DNA from: Xylanibacter ruminicola
Lineage (GTDB): Bacteria > Bacteroidota > Bacteroidia > Bacteroidales > Bacteroidaceae
NCBI GenBank assembly: GCA_015060625.1
Contig: SUYC01000009.1
Span: 62,001 to 126,000, forward strand
DNA length: 64,000 bases
Direction: 5' to 3'
The translations under genes were made by a program, and so were the position numbers. Numbering within the stretch: the first letter of the stretch is position 1; every line of letters starts with the position of its first letter. The notes under the pieces were generated by a model. That model made no database searches and was not told the DNA's origin. It saw nothing but the letters and a program-made list of their open reading frames with translations. Of the stretch, positions 48,706 through 58,053 are shown piece after piece.

Positions 48706-49164
48706 ATGCGTATGAATATTGGTGATAAGGCGCCAGAGATTCTGGGCAAGGATGAACAGGGACGGGATATCCGACTGAGTGATTATCGTGGACGTAAGTT
48801 GGTGTTGTACTTTTATCCAAAGGATAATACCAGCGGGTGTACGGCTGAGGCTTGTAGTTTGCGCGACCATTACAACGAACTGCAAGGGGCTGGCTACGAG
48901 GTGGTGGGCGTGAGTAAGGACTCGGCAGCATCGCACGTGAAGTTTAAGGAGAAGCACGAACTGCCTTTCCCGTTGATTGCGGATGTGGACAAGGAACTGC
49001 TACAGGCGATGGGTGCCTGGGGCGAGAAGGTGATGTACGGTAAGAAAACCGAGGGCACCATACGCACCACCTTTATTATTAACGAGGATGGCATCATCGA
49101 GCAGATTTTCGCCGGTAAGCAGGTAAAGACCAAGGAGCACGCCGAGCAGATACTAAGCCGATAG
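48706..49164 (+). CDS. bcp: Thioredoxin-dependent thiol peroxidase (Bcp/PrxQ type)
   Basis: Reduces hydrogen peroxide and organic peroxides in the cytoplasm. 152 residues: MRMNIGDKAPEILGKDEQ opening, peroxidatic segment YFYPKDNTSGCTAEACSLRD (peroxidatic Cys in SGC, resolving Cys five residues later in EAC), VVGVSKDSAASHVKF, and TFIINEDGIIEQIF. The two-Cys spacing CxxxxC is the PrxQ alpha-type. An internal ATG at 48712 is an alternative start. Single-gene unit. Confidence 0.93.
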   Translation: MRMNIGDKAPEILGKDEQGRDIRLSDYRGRKLVLYFYPKDNTSGCTAEACSLRDHYNELQGAGYEVVGVSKDSAASHVKFKEKHELPFPLIADVDKELLQAMGAWGEKVMYGKKTEGTIRTTFIINEDGIIEQIFAGKQVKTKEHAEQILSR

Positions 49165-49271
49165 CTTGGGGCGCTTGGTGTTTAAGTAAGTTTATGGGCG
49201 CAAAGGTACAACTATTTTCCTATAATTAGCAAAAAAAGATAGATTTGCTTGCTCTTTTCGGTGAAAAAACG

Positions 49272-49279
49272 TACCTTTG
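49272..49279 (+). promoter_or_regulatory. -7 box of the SLC13 transporter gene
   Basis: TACCTTTG, 32 bp before the ATG. The preceding 100 bp are A/T-rich. Confidence 0.6.
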
Positions 49280-49311
49280 TCCGCATGTTAAATAAACAAA
49301 TCTGATGAATC

Positions 49312-50826
49312 ATGGAAACAGAACTGTTATGGGGTTTTAATCTCCAAGCCTGGATCACGATTATTACGGTGTTGGGTATGTTTACTACTCTGTTGCTAAC
49401 AAAGTTGCGGGCCGATGTGGTGTTCTTAGCTGCCATTGGCATATTACTTGTTACGGGCGTGCTCGATGCTAAAGAGGCTTTTTCGGGCTTCAGTTCATCG
49501 TCGGTAGTGGTTATCGGAGTATTGTTTGTGGTAGTGGCCGGTCTTACCTATACCGGCGTGCTGCAATGGATAGTGAAAAACCTGTTAGGACAACCCAACA
49601 GCTACGGCAAGGCCGTGATACGATTGATGCTGCCTGTGGCCGGACTGAGTTCGTTCTTGAGTAATACCACGGTGGTGGCCATGTTCGTGGGCATTGTAAA
49701 AATGTGGTCGAAAAAGCTGGGCATCTCGCCCTCAAAACTGCTAATCCCTCTGAGTTATGCCTCGGGTATGGGTGGTGTGTGTACGCTGATTGGTACACCG
49801 CCAAACCTGATTATCAGTGGACTGTATGCCGATAAGTCGGGCCATGTGATGAACGTGCTGGCTACCACGATTCCAGGCTTGTTCTGTTTGCTGGTAGGTG
49901 TGCTGAGCATTATTGCCATGCGCAAGCTGCTGCCCGATAGAAAAGCACCCGAATCGGAGTTTGAGGATACAGCCGAATATACCGTAGAGCTGCTGGTGCC
50001 TTCGAACAACAAGTTTATTGGCGAGACATTGGACTATGCTGGTTTGTTTGATGTGAAGGGGGGGCGACTGATAAGGATCCGCCACTTTGACAATGTGCCT
50101 GTGGCACTGAACAAGAATGAATTTGTGATGGGTGGCGACCATCTGACCTATGCTGGACATATTAAGGATATTCTGCAATTGGCCGAGGAGCGTGGCCTGC
50201 AGGTTGGCGACGAGGTGATTAATGTGGGTAAGAAAACACTGTTGTCGGCACTTATCATGATAGCAATGGTTACGGTATCGGCTTTGGGTATAATGCCGCT
50301 GCTGCACTGTGCCTTTATTGCTGCTGCTATGATGATGATACTGCGCTGTTGTAGCCCCGACCAAGCTATGCGTGCCATAAACTGGGACATACTGATGGTG
50401 TTTGCTGGTAGCGTGGTGCTGGGGCTGGCAATCCAGAAAACAGGTATCGCCGAGCGCCTGGCCATGGGTATTCTGGATGTGTGTGGTACCAACCCGATAG
50501 TGGTGATGACTGCCATCTGCTTTGTGGGTACGTTTATCACCGAGTTTATATCTAACACTGCTGCCGGTGCCATGTTCTTCCCCATCATGTACGAGGCTGC
50601 CGAGAAGTTGGGCTACGAGCCATACCCATTCCTGATAGCCCTGATGGTAAGCGTGAGCAGTAGCTTTGCCACTCCAATTGGATCGCCTACGCACATGTTG
50701 GTATATGGGCCTGGTGGTTACCGGTTCAGCGACTTTATGCGTATCGGTCTGCTGATGAATATTATTATTCTGTTAGCCAACATATTTATAGTTAACATGG
50801 TGTATCCACTAACCCCCTTGCAATAA
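49312..50826 (+). CDS. SLC13/DASS-family anion permease with central TrkA-C domain
   Basis: 504 residues with about ten membrane helices. Family landmarks in both halves: LSSFLSNTTVVAMFVGIV and SGMGGVCTLIGTPPNLI in the first; FISNTAAGAMFFPI and SSFATPIGSPTHMLVYGPGG in the second. Between them, about 220-300, is a soluble RCK_C/TrkA-C-like domain (VELLVPSNNKFIGETLDYAG, MGGDHLTYAGHIKDILQLAE). Members carry sulphate, phosphate or dicarboxylates with sodium; the substrate here is not evident. Followed after 20 bp by the alanine symporter gene. Confidence 0.9.
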   Translation: METELLWGFNLQAWITIITVLGMFTTLLLTKLRADVVFLAAIGILLVTGVLDAKEAFSGFSSSSVVVIGVLFVVVAGLTYTGVLQWIVKNLLGQPNSYGKAVIRLMLPVAGLSSFLSNTTVVAMFVGIVKMWSKKLGISPSKLLIPLSYASGMGGVCTLIGTPPNLIISGLYADKSGHVMNVLATTIPGLFCLLVGVLSIIAMRKLLPDRKAPESEFEDTAEYTVELLVPSNNKFIGETLDYAGLFDVKGGRLIRIRHFDNVPVALNKNEFVMGGDHLTYAGHIKDILQLAEERGLQVGDEVINVGKKTLLSALIMIAMVTVSALGIMPLLHCAFIAAAMMMILRCCSPDQAMRAINWDILMVFAGSVVLGLAIQKTGIAERLAMGILDVCGTNPIVVMTAICFVGTFITEFISNTAAGAMFFPIMYEAAEKLGYEPYPFLIALMVSVSSSFATPIGSPTHMLVYGPGGYRFSDFMRIGLLMNIIILLANIFIVNMVYPLTPLQ

Positions 50827-50846
50827 ATAAAACAAACGAAACATAA

Positions 50847-52274
50847 ATGAACGAACTGATAACTCAGATTAACGATGCCGTTTGGGGCTATGTACTGATT
50901 GCTGCGCTGGTGGGCTGTGGCGTGTGGTTTACCATTAAAACACGCTTCGTGCAGTTTCGGATGGTAGGCGAGATGATCAGACTGCTAACCGATTCGGCTG
51001 TTGATACAGTAGGTGACCAAGTTAAAAATCAAGGTGCAGAGGGCAAGCGTAAGCATATCTCCTCGTTTCAGGCTTTTGCCGTGAGTGTAGCCACGCGTGT
51101 GGGTACAGGTAATTTGGCTGGTGTGGCTTCGGCCATTGCCATCGGTGGTCCTGGTGCTGTGTTCTGGATGTGGATTATTGCTCTTATCGGATCGGCAACG
51201 GCATTTGTGGAATCAACGCTGGCCCAGCTGTTTAAGCAGAAACACAAGGATTCGTTTATTGGTGGACCTGCTTATTATATCCAGCGAGGTTTGCACCAAC
51301 GATGGATGGCAGTGACATTCGCCGTACTGATTACCCTACAGTTCGGATTATCCAACAATTCGGTTCAGGCAAACACGATTTGTGGTGCCATGAACGAAGC
51401 CTTTGGCTGGAATCCAGCCTGGGTAGGTGCTGGATTGGCGGCGATAGGCTTGTTTATCGTGTTTGGTGGCATTCAACGAATAGCCCATGTAAGTGCGGTG
51501 CTGGTGCCTGTGATGGCTATCGGCTATGTGTTGGTTGCTATTGTGGTTATTGTGACGAACATCGAGCTTATCCCGCATGTGTTTAAGGTGATTATAACCG
51601 ATGCCTTTGGCATTCATCAGGTAACCGGCGGCAGTGTTGGCGCTATGATTATGATTGGTGTGAAACGTGGCTTGTTCTCGAACGAGGCAGGCGAGGGTAG
51701 TGCACCTAACGTGGCCGCTACGGCAGCCGTATCGCACCCCGTAAAACAGGGGTTGATACAGGCGCTGGGTGTGTTTACCGATACCTTGCTGGTATGTTCA
51801 TGTACAGCCTTTATCATTTTGATTAGTGGTTTGTATCAGGTGCCCGGACTGAATGGCATCGCTTTAACGCAGTCGGCTTTGCAGAGTGAGGTAGGTGCGG
51901 TAGGACCGATATTCGTGGCTATTGCTATCTTTATGTTTGCATTCTCTAGCATCATTGGCAACTACTATTATGGCGAAGCCAATATCCGTTTTATCACGTC
52001 GAATGGCCAGGTGATGACAGTTTATCGCATCTGTTCGGCTGGTGTGATGGTGATTTTTGGTGCTGTGGCCAGCTTTGAGTTGGTGTGGAATATTATCGAC
52101 TTTTTTATGGCTTTCCTTACGGCTTGTAATCTGATAGCTATTGTGCTGTTGGGGCGTTATGTTTTCCGACTGCTCGATGATTACCGCCAGCAAAAGCGTG
52201 CAGGTATCAAGGAACCTACATTCCACCGTAGTCAGTTTCCTGAGTTGGAGAACGAATTAGAGTGCTGGGAGTGA
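50847..52274 (+). CDS. AGCS-family sodium/alanine (or glycine) symporter
   Basis: 475 residues, about eleven membrane helices. Signature GTGNLAGVASAIAIGGPGAV followed by FWMW, QFGLSNNSVQANTI, and LFSNEAGEGSAPNVAATAA are diagnostic of the alanine or glycine:cation symporter family. Takes up a small neutral amino acid with sodium. Its TGA overlaps the ATG of the next gene (TGATG), indicating coupled translation with the EamA exporter. Confidence 0.93.
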   Translation: MNELITQINDAVWGYVLIAALVGCGVWFTIKTRFVQFRMVGEMIRLLTDSAVDTVGDQVKNQGAEGKRKHISSFQAFAVSVATRVGTGNLAGVASAIAIGGPGAVFWMWIIALIGSATAFVESTLAQLFKQKHKDSFIGGPAYYIQRGLHQRWMAVTFAVLITLQFGLSNNSVQANTICGAMNEAFGWNPAWVGAGLAAIGLFIVFGGIQRIAHVSAVLVPVMAIGYVLVAIVVIVTNIELIPHVFKVIITDAFGIHQVTGGSVGAMIMIGVKRGLFSNEAGEGSAPNVAATAAVSHPVKQGLIQALGVFTDTLLVCSCTAFIILISGLYQVPGLNGIALTQSALQSEVGAVGPIFVAIAIFMFAFSSIIGNYYYGEANIRFITSNGQVMTVYRICSAGVMVIFGAVASFELVWNIIDFFMAFLTACNLIAIVLLGRYVFRLLDDYRQQKRAGIKEPTFHRSQFPELENELECWE

Positions 52275-53152
52275 TGAACGAGACACAACGTGGATTTATA
52301 CAACTGCACCTAAGCGTGCTGTTGGCAGGCTTCACGGGCCTGTTTGGGCGACTGATTACCCTGAACGAGGTGGATATCGTGTGGTACCGCATGCTGTTTA
52401 CGAGTGCCATTCTGTTGGTGTTCACAGGGCTACCACGCGTGGGTTGGCGTAAGTTTCTGCAGTTGTGTGGTTGCGGTGCACTGTTAGGCTTGCACTGGAT
52501 ACTGTTTTACAGTAGCATAAAGGCTTCAAACGTGTCAATCGGTGTAATCTGTTTTTCGCTGGTGGGCTTTTTTACTGCCCTTTTCGAGCCGTTGATTTAC
52601 CATCGCAAGTTATCGGCTACCGAGCTGGTGTTCTCACTCATAACTGTGTTAGGCGTATTGTGCATTTTTTCGTTAGATGCCCGTTACCGCTATGGTATCG
52701 GCATTGGCGTGGTGTCGAGTGCCGTGTGTGCGCTCTATGCCATCTGCAACAAAAAGGCAAGCGTGGGTGTGCGCAGTCGTACGGTGTTGATGTACCAGAT
52801 GTCGGGAGGCATCGTGCTGGTATCAATGATCATCCCCATCTACCTGGCTTTCTTCCCCAGTAATCAGCCTGTGGTGGTTATTCCAGAGGGCACCAACCTT
52901 TGGCTGATGCTTTGTCATGCGCTGTTCTGCACGGTGGGTATGTATCTGCTACAGATTCAGGCACTGAAGCGATTGTCGGCCTTTACGGTAAACCTGACGT
53001 ATAACCTGGAGCCTTGTTATACCATTATATTAGCATTCCTGATTTTTGGCGAGGGCCGCGAGATAAACTTCTCGTTCTATATCGGCATCGCCCTGATACT
53101 GCTCAGTGTGCTGTTGCAAACCCGACGGGCACTTGGGCCTAAAAATAATTGA
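52274..53152 (+). CDS. EamA/DMT-family transporter
   Basis: 292 residues with ten membrane helices in two EamA halves (about 5-140: LLAGFTGLFGRLITLNEVD, LHWILFYSSIKASNVSIG; about 150-285: SGIVLVSM-like and LNPEPCYT-like LTYNLEPCYTIILAFLIFGE). Members export amino acids or other metabolites; the direction and substrate are inferred only. An upstream ATG at 52262 is possible but the TGATG junction favours 52274. The stop is next to the start of the HAD gene. Confidence 0.88.
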   Translation: MNETQRGFIQLHLSVLLAGFTGLFGRLITLNEVDIVWYRMLFTSAILLVFTGLPRVGWRKFLQLCGCGALLGLHWILFYSSIKASNVSIGVICFSLVGFFTALFEPLIYHRKLSATELVFSLITVLGVLCIFSLDARYRYGIGIGVVSSAVCALYAICNKKASVGVRSRTVLMYQMSGGIVLVSMIIPIYLAFFPSNQPVVVIPEGTNLWLMLCHALFCTVGMYLLQIQALKRLSAFTVNLTYNLEPCYTIILAFLIFGEGREINFSFYIGIALILLSVLLQTRRALGPKNN

Positions 53153-53154
53153 TT

Positions 53155-53943
53155 ATGCAGACTAGTTACGCATTATTCTTTGATATTGATGGTACGTTGG
53201 TGAGTTTCGAGACGCACCATATTCCCGCTTCTACCATTCTGGCACTTACACAGGCCAAAGCCAATGGGCACAAGGTGTTTATTGCCACCGGACGTCCACC
53301 TATTATTATTACCAATTTAGGTACTATTGAACATTTGATAGATGGTTATGTAACTACCAACGGCGCCTATTGTTTTGTGGGCGATGAGGTGGTGGCCTGT
53401 AAGAGTATTCCACCTCATGAGGCACGGCTGATTGTTGACGATGCCATTGAGAAAAACTATGGGGTGATAGTAGTTGGCGAAAAGGATGTGGCTGTGCTTG
53501 ATCCGCGTGGGCAGGTAGATGAGATTTTCCGTCAGCATCTGGCTGTGGAGAATCTGGATAAGGCCAAGCCCATGGAGCAGGTGCTTGATCAGCGTATTAT
53601 GCAGATAACTCCTTTTTTCAGTAAGGCGTATGAGGCTGAGCTGATGGCACGTGTGCCTGGTTGTACCTCGGGGCGCTGGCATCCGGCTTTTACCGATGTA
53701 ACTGCGCTAGGTGCTGATAAGGGTGAGGGACTGCTGGCTATGGCTAAACATCTAGGTCTGAACCCCGACCATACCATGGCCTTTGGTGATGGCGGTAACG
53801 ACAGTACCATGATTCGTAAGGCTGGAGTTGGCATAGCGATGGGTAATGCCATTGATGAGCTTAAAGCCGAAGCCGACTATATTACAGCATCGGTTGACGA
53901 TGATGGCGTGCGTAAGGCCCTGCAGCACTTTGACCTGATTTAG
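53155..53943 (+). CDS. Cof-type HAD-superfamily phosphatase
   Basis: 262 residues. HAD motifs: I LFFDIDGTLV (nucleophile Asp and general acid Asp), II FIATGRPP, III DKGEGLLAMAKHL (Lys), IV AFGDGGNDSTMIRKAG. The C2B-type cap lies between motifs II and III (about 80-190), placing it with Cof/YbjI-like phosphatases of sugar phosphates or flavin/pyridoxal phosphates. The ATG at 53155 is preferred over a TTG at 53149. Last of four co-directional genes; the convergent kinase gene ends on the very next base. Confidence 0.92.
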   Translation: MQTSYALFFDIDGTLVSFETHHIPASTILALTQAKANGHKVFIATGRPPIIITNLGTIEHLIDGYVTTNGAYCFVGDEVVACKSIPPHEARLIVDDAIEKNYGVIVVGEKDVAVLDPRGQVDEIFRQHLAVENLDKAKPMEQVLDQRIMQITPFFSKAYEAELMARVPGCTSGRWHPAFTDVTALGADKGEGLLAMAKHLGLNPDHTMAFGDGGNDSTMIRKAGVGIAMGNAIDELKAEADYITASVDDDGVRKALQHFDLI

Positions 53944-56900
53944 TTAGGTCAAGGGTAGTGTCATGATGAATCGGGCACCTGAGGTATAGGTGGTGTCGAG
54001 TACCACATCACCGCCCAGTCGGCGAGCCAACGAGCGTGCTACGGTAAGTCCGATACCGGTACCTTCGTAGTATTCATCGAGTTGTACAAACTCATCAAAG
54101 ATATGTTCAACTTCATTGATGGGGACGCCAATACCTGTGTCCTCAACGATGAATTCGATGGTGCTCTCTGTCTTTTTGAGTGTAAGCGTAACCTGTTGCT
54201 GTTCAGTTTGTTTTTCATTCTTAGCCTCGGCCGGACGGGTAAACTTACGGGCGTTATCAAGCAGCATGGTAAGTGCACGGGTAGCAGCCTGTTCGTTGGT
54301 GGTGATGGTTACCGCGCCTTCGGCGTCGCCAACCTGTAAATCGAACTTCAGGTGCTTGGCATTGGCAACCTCGCTGGCATCGGTGGCCTGTGCTGCAATC
54401 TGTACGGCCAGCACATTGTCGGTGCGGTCGATAACGGCCTGGCTGCTGGCATCGCTCAGTTCCAGCATCTTGTTAACCAAACCGGTAATACGGTCGGTAT
54501 TCTCTACAATCTTCTGGTTGATATCGGTGCGGGTAGCCTCGTCGAGCTTCATATCAGGCATGGTGATAATCTGCGTAAAACCACTCAGAATGTTCAATGG
54601 TGTACGTATCTCGTGCGAAATCTGACGGATAAAGTTGGTCTTCATCTTCGACGACTCCTCGGCACGCTCGTTGGCTACTACCAGATTATTATAGCTAATT
54701 TCTAGCATGGAGTGGGCACGGCGCAGTTTGCGATAGAATTCGAACAGAACGCCCAGGAATATTAATAGTAGCAGTAGCACTACCACAATGGCCTGCATGC
54801 GCTGTCTGTTCAGTGTGGCTCGCTGTGCGGCTATCTCCTGTTCTTTCTGTTCTGTTTCGTAAATCACAGCCAACTCTTCGGCATCGCTGCGGTGCTGATA
54901 GGCCTTTACCGAGTCAAGCAAATTGATAATCTGCTCTGCTTTCTGTAGCGCATCTTCTTTTCGCCCGGTTTTTACCATTGCCTTAAAGATAATAGTAGGA
55001 CTGGCAATCAGATAGTCGAGTGTGGGGGGAATCTCGGCTGCTACTTCAGCAGAATCGATGCGGAGTGCAATCGAGAGCAACTTCTCCCATTGCTCGGTGG
55101 TTTCCAGGTAAAAACCTTGATCATATATACCACGGAAAGTCTTGGCGTAATCGGATGCCAGGAAACTCTGATAGGCTGCCTCTGCTTCTTCGGGGTGTCC
55201 GGTCATGGCCCACATAATGGCCTTGTCGCAATTCAGTGTGGCCAGATAGTCGCTATACTTATCAGTAGATACATTGGTGGCTGCAAAACGCTCAAGTGAG
55301 GATTCCATCATGTCAAGCCATGGCTCAATAATGTCGAACCTCTTCTGGTTCATGTAGTAGTTGATGATGTTCGAGGCTATTAGTAGGCAGCTCTCCTGGC
55401 AGTTGGGGCTCTGGGGATAGCTCTGCGCCAGATGCAGGGCTTCCTGGCGAACCTCTTCGAAGGTTTCGGCAGCCTCCTCGTTATGGCCTAGTCGTAATTG
55501 GCACATGCCAATTTCCATCAGAAGATTGTTGCTCATGTCGCGGCCGACGATGGTGCTATCCTTGCTGGCAATCTCATAACCTTCGGTAGCGGTTTTAAGT
55601 GCCAGTTCTACGTTGTTATTGTTCAGATAGCCTGTACATACACCCATGTAGGCATCGTAGAAATGCCTATTGTTGATATGTAGCAGTTTCTTGCCTTCAA
55701 TGGCCTTATTAAAGAATATCAAGGCTGAACGAGGTTGCTCCATTTCTTCATACTTCTCGCCCCTCATAAAGTCGGCCTGGCAGCTTGCTACCTTGCCTAT
55801 CTGTTCCAAACTGTCGAGCACCTGGAACCAGCGATTGCCCTCGTACTTGTTTAGCTGTTCTCTAATGTCGTTGTCGGCTTGTTCTTCGGGGGTGGGTTGG
55901 TCCGAGGCTGTTGGTTTGTTCGGCTGGTTGTTGTGGCACGAAGTGGCAGTGAGTACTAACAGCGTTAGTAATACTGCTCCAAAGTGGCGTTGGCGGTACA
56001 TCCAGCGCCAGAGGGGCATGAACATGAGCATAACAGAAAAAAGTATTAGTGGCAATAAAAAATAAAGCAACAGACGATAGTTGCTAAGTATAACCTCGTT
56101 GGGGCATACTAGGGCAATGCTCCAGCCTGTTTGGCGGAAAGGCATGTAGAATACATGACTATCTACACCATCCAAGCGCAGTGCTTTATAGCCCGTTTCA
56201 CCATCGGTCATAGCTCGGCCTAATGATGTTAGGGCGGTGTCGGGATGCTCGATGGTTGAGGTAAAGATGGTTTCGTATAGCAGGCGTGTACTGTCGGGAT
56301 GAACGATATACGAACCGCCACGACCTAACAGCATGCAATACGATTGGGGAATGGGCTGGTAACCGGCGATCTGATTGGCCAGCCAACTCAGTGGAACATC
56401 GGCCGAAAGGATACCCACGGTTTTGTCGGGCGCACCCTGTATAGGTTGGCAGTACGAGGTCATGATATCGTTTACCACAATACCACTGGTATCCTTTTCG
56501 GCATACGGTTCTATCCAGTAAGAATGGTATAGCATACGTGGAATGACGTACCAGTCCATGTAGAAGTACTGATAGTTGTCGCTACCCTCCTGTTCAGTTA
56601 CAATCGTTTTTCCATTATTATACGAGTAAGCCGAGAAATATTGCCCTTTTTCTTTATAGAAATATGGATCGAACGAGATGCTGCAGCCTTTCAGGTCAGG
56701 ATGCTGCTCCAGCAACTGTCGGCTATACTCAAACATCATATCGGGCTGGTCGATGTGTTGTTCTATCTGAGGAATCAGACTGTCGGCAGCAGCTTCTATC
56801 TGGTGCAGATGACGGTCGGTAAGTTCCATCACTTGTTGAAGTGACTTAACGGCATCGTCCATCGCCTGCTGCTGTATGACTTGGCGACTATAGGTGAGTA

Positions 56901-56964
56901 TTGCCAGCAACAGGAGCGCGATGGCTGTGCCGATGGCAGCTGTTATCCATGGATGCTTTCTCAT
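53944..56964 (-). CDS. Cache-TPR sensor histidine kinase
   Basis: 1006 residues. Membrane helix 1 (about 10-29); extracytoplasmic Cache-type domain (about 35-300; GCSISFDPYFYKEKGQYFSA, VGILSADVPLSWLANQI, FYMPFRQTGWSIALVCPNEV); helix 2 (about 302-325); a further hydrophobic segment with a lipobox-like end (about 334-343; LLVLTATSC); TPR-like helices (about 380-690); helix 3 (about 723-741); coiled coil; HisKA with H-box FIRQISHEIRTPLN (His about 783); HATPase_c (VEDTGIGVP, GTGIGLTVARSLARRLGG). There is no receiver domain and no response regulator nearby. The middle looks like the start of a former separate lipoprotein-type kinase. Overlaps the binding-protein gene by 4 bp. Confidence 0.9.
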   Translation of the reverse strand: MRKHPWITAAIGTAIALLLLAILTYSRQVIQQQAMDDAVKSLQQVMELTDRHLHQIEAAADSLIPQIEQHIDQPDMMFEYSRQLLEQHPDLKGCSISFDPYFYKEKGQYFSAYSYNNGKTIVTEQEGSDNYQYFYMDWYVIPRMLYHSYWIEPYAEKDTSGIVVNDIMTSYCQPIQGAPDKTVGILSADVPLSWLANQIAGYQPIPQSYCMLLGRGGSYIVHPDSTRLLYETIFTSTIEHPDTALTSLGRAMTDGETGYKALRLDGVDSHVFYMPFRQTGWSIALVCPNEVILSNYRLLLYFLLPLILFSVMLMFMPLWRWMYRQRHFGAVLLTLLVLTATSCHNNQPNKPTASDQPTPEEQADNDIREQLNKYEGNRWFQVLDSLEQIGKVASCQADFMRGEKYEEMEQPRSALIFFNKAIEGKKLLHINNRHFYDAYMGVCTGYLNNNNVELALKTATEGYEIASKDSTIVGRDMSNNLLMEIGMCQLRLGHNEEAAETFEEVRQEALHLAQSYPQSPNCQESCLLIASNIINYYMNQKRFDIIEPWLDMMESSLERFAATNVSTDKYSDYLATLNCDKAIMWAMTGHPEEAEAAYQSFLASDYAKTFRGIYDQGFYLETTEQWEKLLSIALRIDSAEVAAEIPPTLDYLIASPTIIFKAMVKTGRKEDALQKAEQIINLLDSVKAYQHRSDAEELAVIYETEQKEQEIAAQRATLNRQRMQAIVVVLLLLLIFLGVLFEFYRKLRRAHSMLEISYNNLVVANERAEESSKMKTNFIRQISHEIRTPLNILSGFTQIITMPDMKLDEATRTDINQKIVENTDRITGLVNKMLELSDASSQAVIDRTDNVLAVQIAAQATDASEVANAKHLKFDLQVGDAEGAVTITTNEQAATRALTMLLDNARKFTRPAEAKNEKQTEQQQVTLTLKKTESTIEFIVEDTGIGVPINEVEHIFDEFVQLDEYYEGTGIGLTVARSLARRLGGDVVLDTTYTSGARFIMTLPLT

Positions 56965-57911
56965 AGGCCGATCAATTCTTTGTAAGTTACTTCGCGTTTC
57001 AGCATACCGGCTTCATACATCATCTTGCTGGCCTTGCGTACCATATCAGCGCGAACGCGGAACTCGCGGCGTTTCGATTCGCGATCGATCTGCAAACGTA
57101 GTACTTCTTCGAGCATCATCTTTTGCATCACCCGGTTGGTGTGAATGCCGTGCTTGCGTACATACTTCATCACGATTTCCAGAGCCTCGTCGGGGTGAGC
57201 TGCTACCCACTCCCAGCCACGGCGGCTGGCTGCGGCAAACTTTGTTACGGTACTACGATGGGTGTCGAAATAGTGGCGCTTGACATAAACGCCATTCTCC
57301 TGTATGTTGTAATCGTGTTCGCTAAAACGGTACAAACTCTTCTCGGGTAGGTTAAAACCTGCCTGTTTCAGAAGGCAGAACTCGTTGTAGCTAACCACCA
57401 TGGTGGCATCTACAGCTCCCGACAGAAACACGTTGATATCGCTGGTAAAACGCACCCACTCATAATCCAGACCTTCCTTTTTACTCATGATATAGGTTAG
57501 GTAGTTGGGGTCGGAATTGAAGATGCCTACACGCTGTGATTTGACCTTTAACGGGTCGGCACCCCAGCGCGAGACTAAAATGTTACTGCTGTTCATGGAG
57601 TCCTGAAAGATGTTTACCAATGGTGTGCCTTGGGCTATAAAGTCCATGGCTGACATCATCGAGAACATAGCGGCGTCGCATTGGTCGTTCTTCAATCGGG
57701 TAGAAGCCGAACTGGTGAGTGATGGATGCTGGATAACAACATCCAGGCCCATCTCGTCGTAAAATCCTTTTTCTTTGGCGGCATAATAGCCTGCGAACTG
57801 TGCTTGGGCTGTCCAGATAGTAGTAAACACAAATCTTTCACCCTTTGCCGTTACTGGTAAAGCCAGCATCACAGCAAAGACCATGGTGATATATTTAAGG
57901 CTATGTTTCAT
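56961..57911 (-). CDS. NMT1/THI5-like periplasmic binding protein
   Basis: 316 residues: signal peptide (MKHSLKYITMVFAVMLALPV...), then a type-2 periplasmic binding fold: FTTIWTAQAQFAGYYAAKEK, GFYDEMGLDVVIQHPS, AAMFSMMSAMDFIAQGTPLV, RVGIFNSDPNYLTYI, GAVDATMVVSYNEFCLLKQA. The NMT1 family binds thiamine-pyrimidine precursors or alkane-sulphonate-like ligands for ABC importers. No permease or ATPase gene is adjacent; instead the gene is coupled (ATGA) to a histidine kinase with an extracytoplasmic sensor, so the protein may present its ligand to that kinase. The -7 box at 57934-57941 fixes the start at 57911. Confidence 0.88.
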   Translation of the reverse strand: MKHSLKYITMVFAVMLALPVTAKGERFVFTTIWTAQAQFAGYYAAKEKGFYDEMGLDVVIQHPSLTSSASTRLKNDQCDAAMFSMMSAMDFIAQGTPLVNIFQDSMNSSNILVSRWGADPLKVKSQRVGIFNSDPNYLTYIMSKKEGLDYEWVRFTSDINVFLSGAVDATMVVSYNEFCLLKQAGFNLPEKSLYRFSEHDYNIQENGVYVKRHYFDTHRSTVTKFAAASRRGWEWVAAHPDEALEIVMKYVRKHGIHTNRVMQKMMLEEVLRLQIDRESKRREFRVRADMVRKASKMMYEAGMLKREVTYKELIGL

Positions 57912-57933
57912 CTTATTCCTCTCTCGTTGGGCG

Positions 57934-57941
57934 CAAAGATA
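57934..57941 (-). promoter_or_regulatory. -7 box of the binding-protein/kinase operon
   Basis: TATCTTTG on the minus strand, 23 bp before the ATG. It excludes the longer start at 57944. Confidence 0.7.
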
Positions 57942-58026
57942 CAAAAAAGTTTTAAACTATATGCGTTTTTTAGTACAAAGATGTAACTTTTTGTACGTGA
58001 AATGTCTAAATTCCATATATTTTTAT

Positions 58027-58034
58027 TAATTTTG
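58027..58034 (+). promoter_or_regulatory. -7 box of argS
   Basis: TAATTTTG, 19 bp before the ATG, divergent from the binding-protein promoter; the two are about 85 bp apart. Confidence 0.6.
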
Positions 58035-58053
58035 CACCCAAAAATCAAAAGAT

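Noticed and set aside
49201..49208. Minus-strand TACCTTTG box after the peroxidase gene
   Set aside because: It would drive transcription antisense to the peroxidase with no gene downstream; probably chance in A/T-rich DNA.
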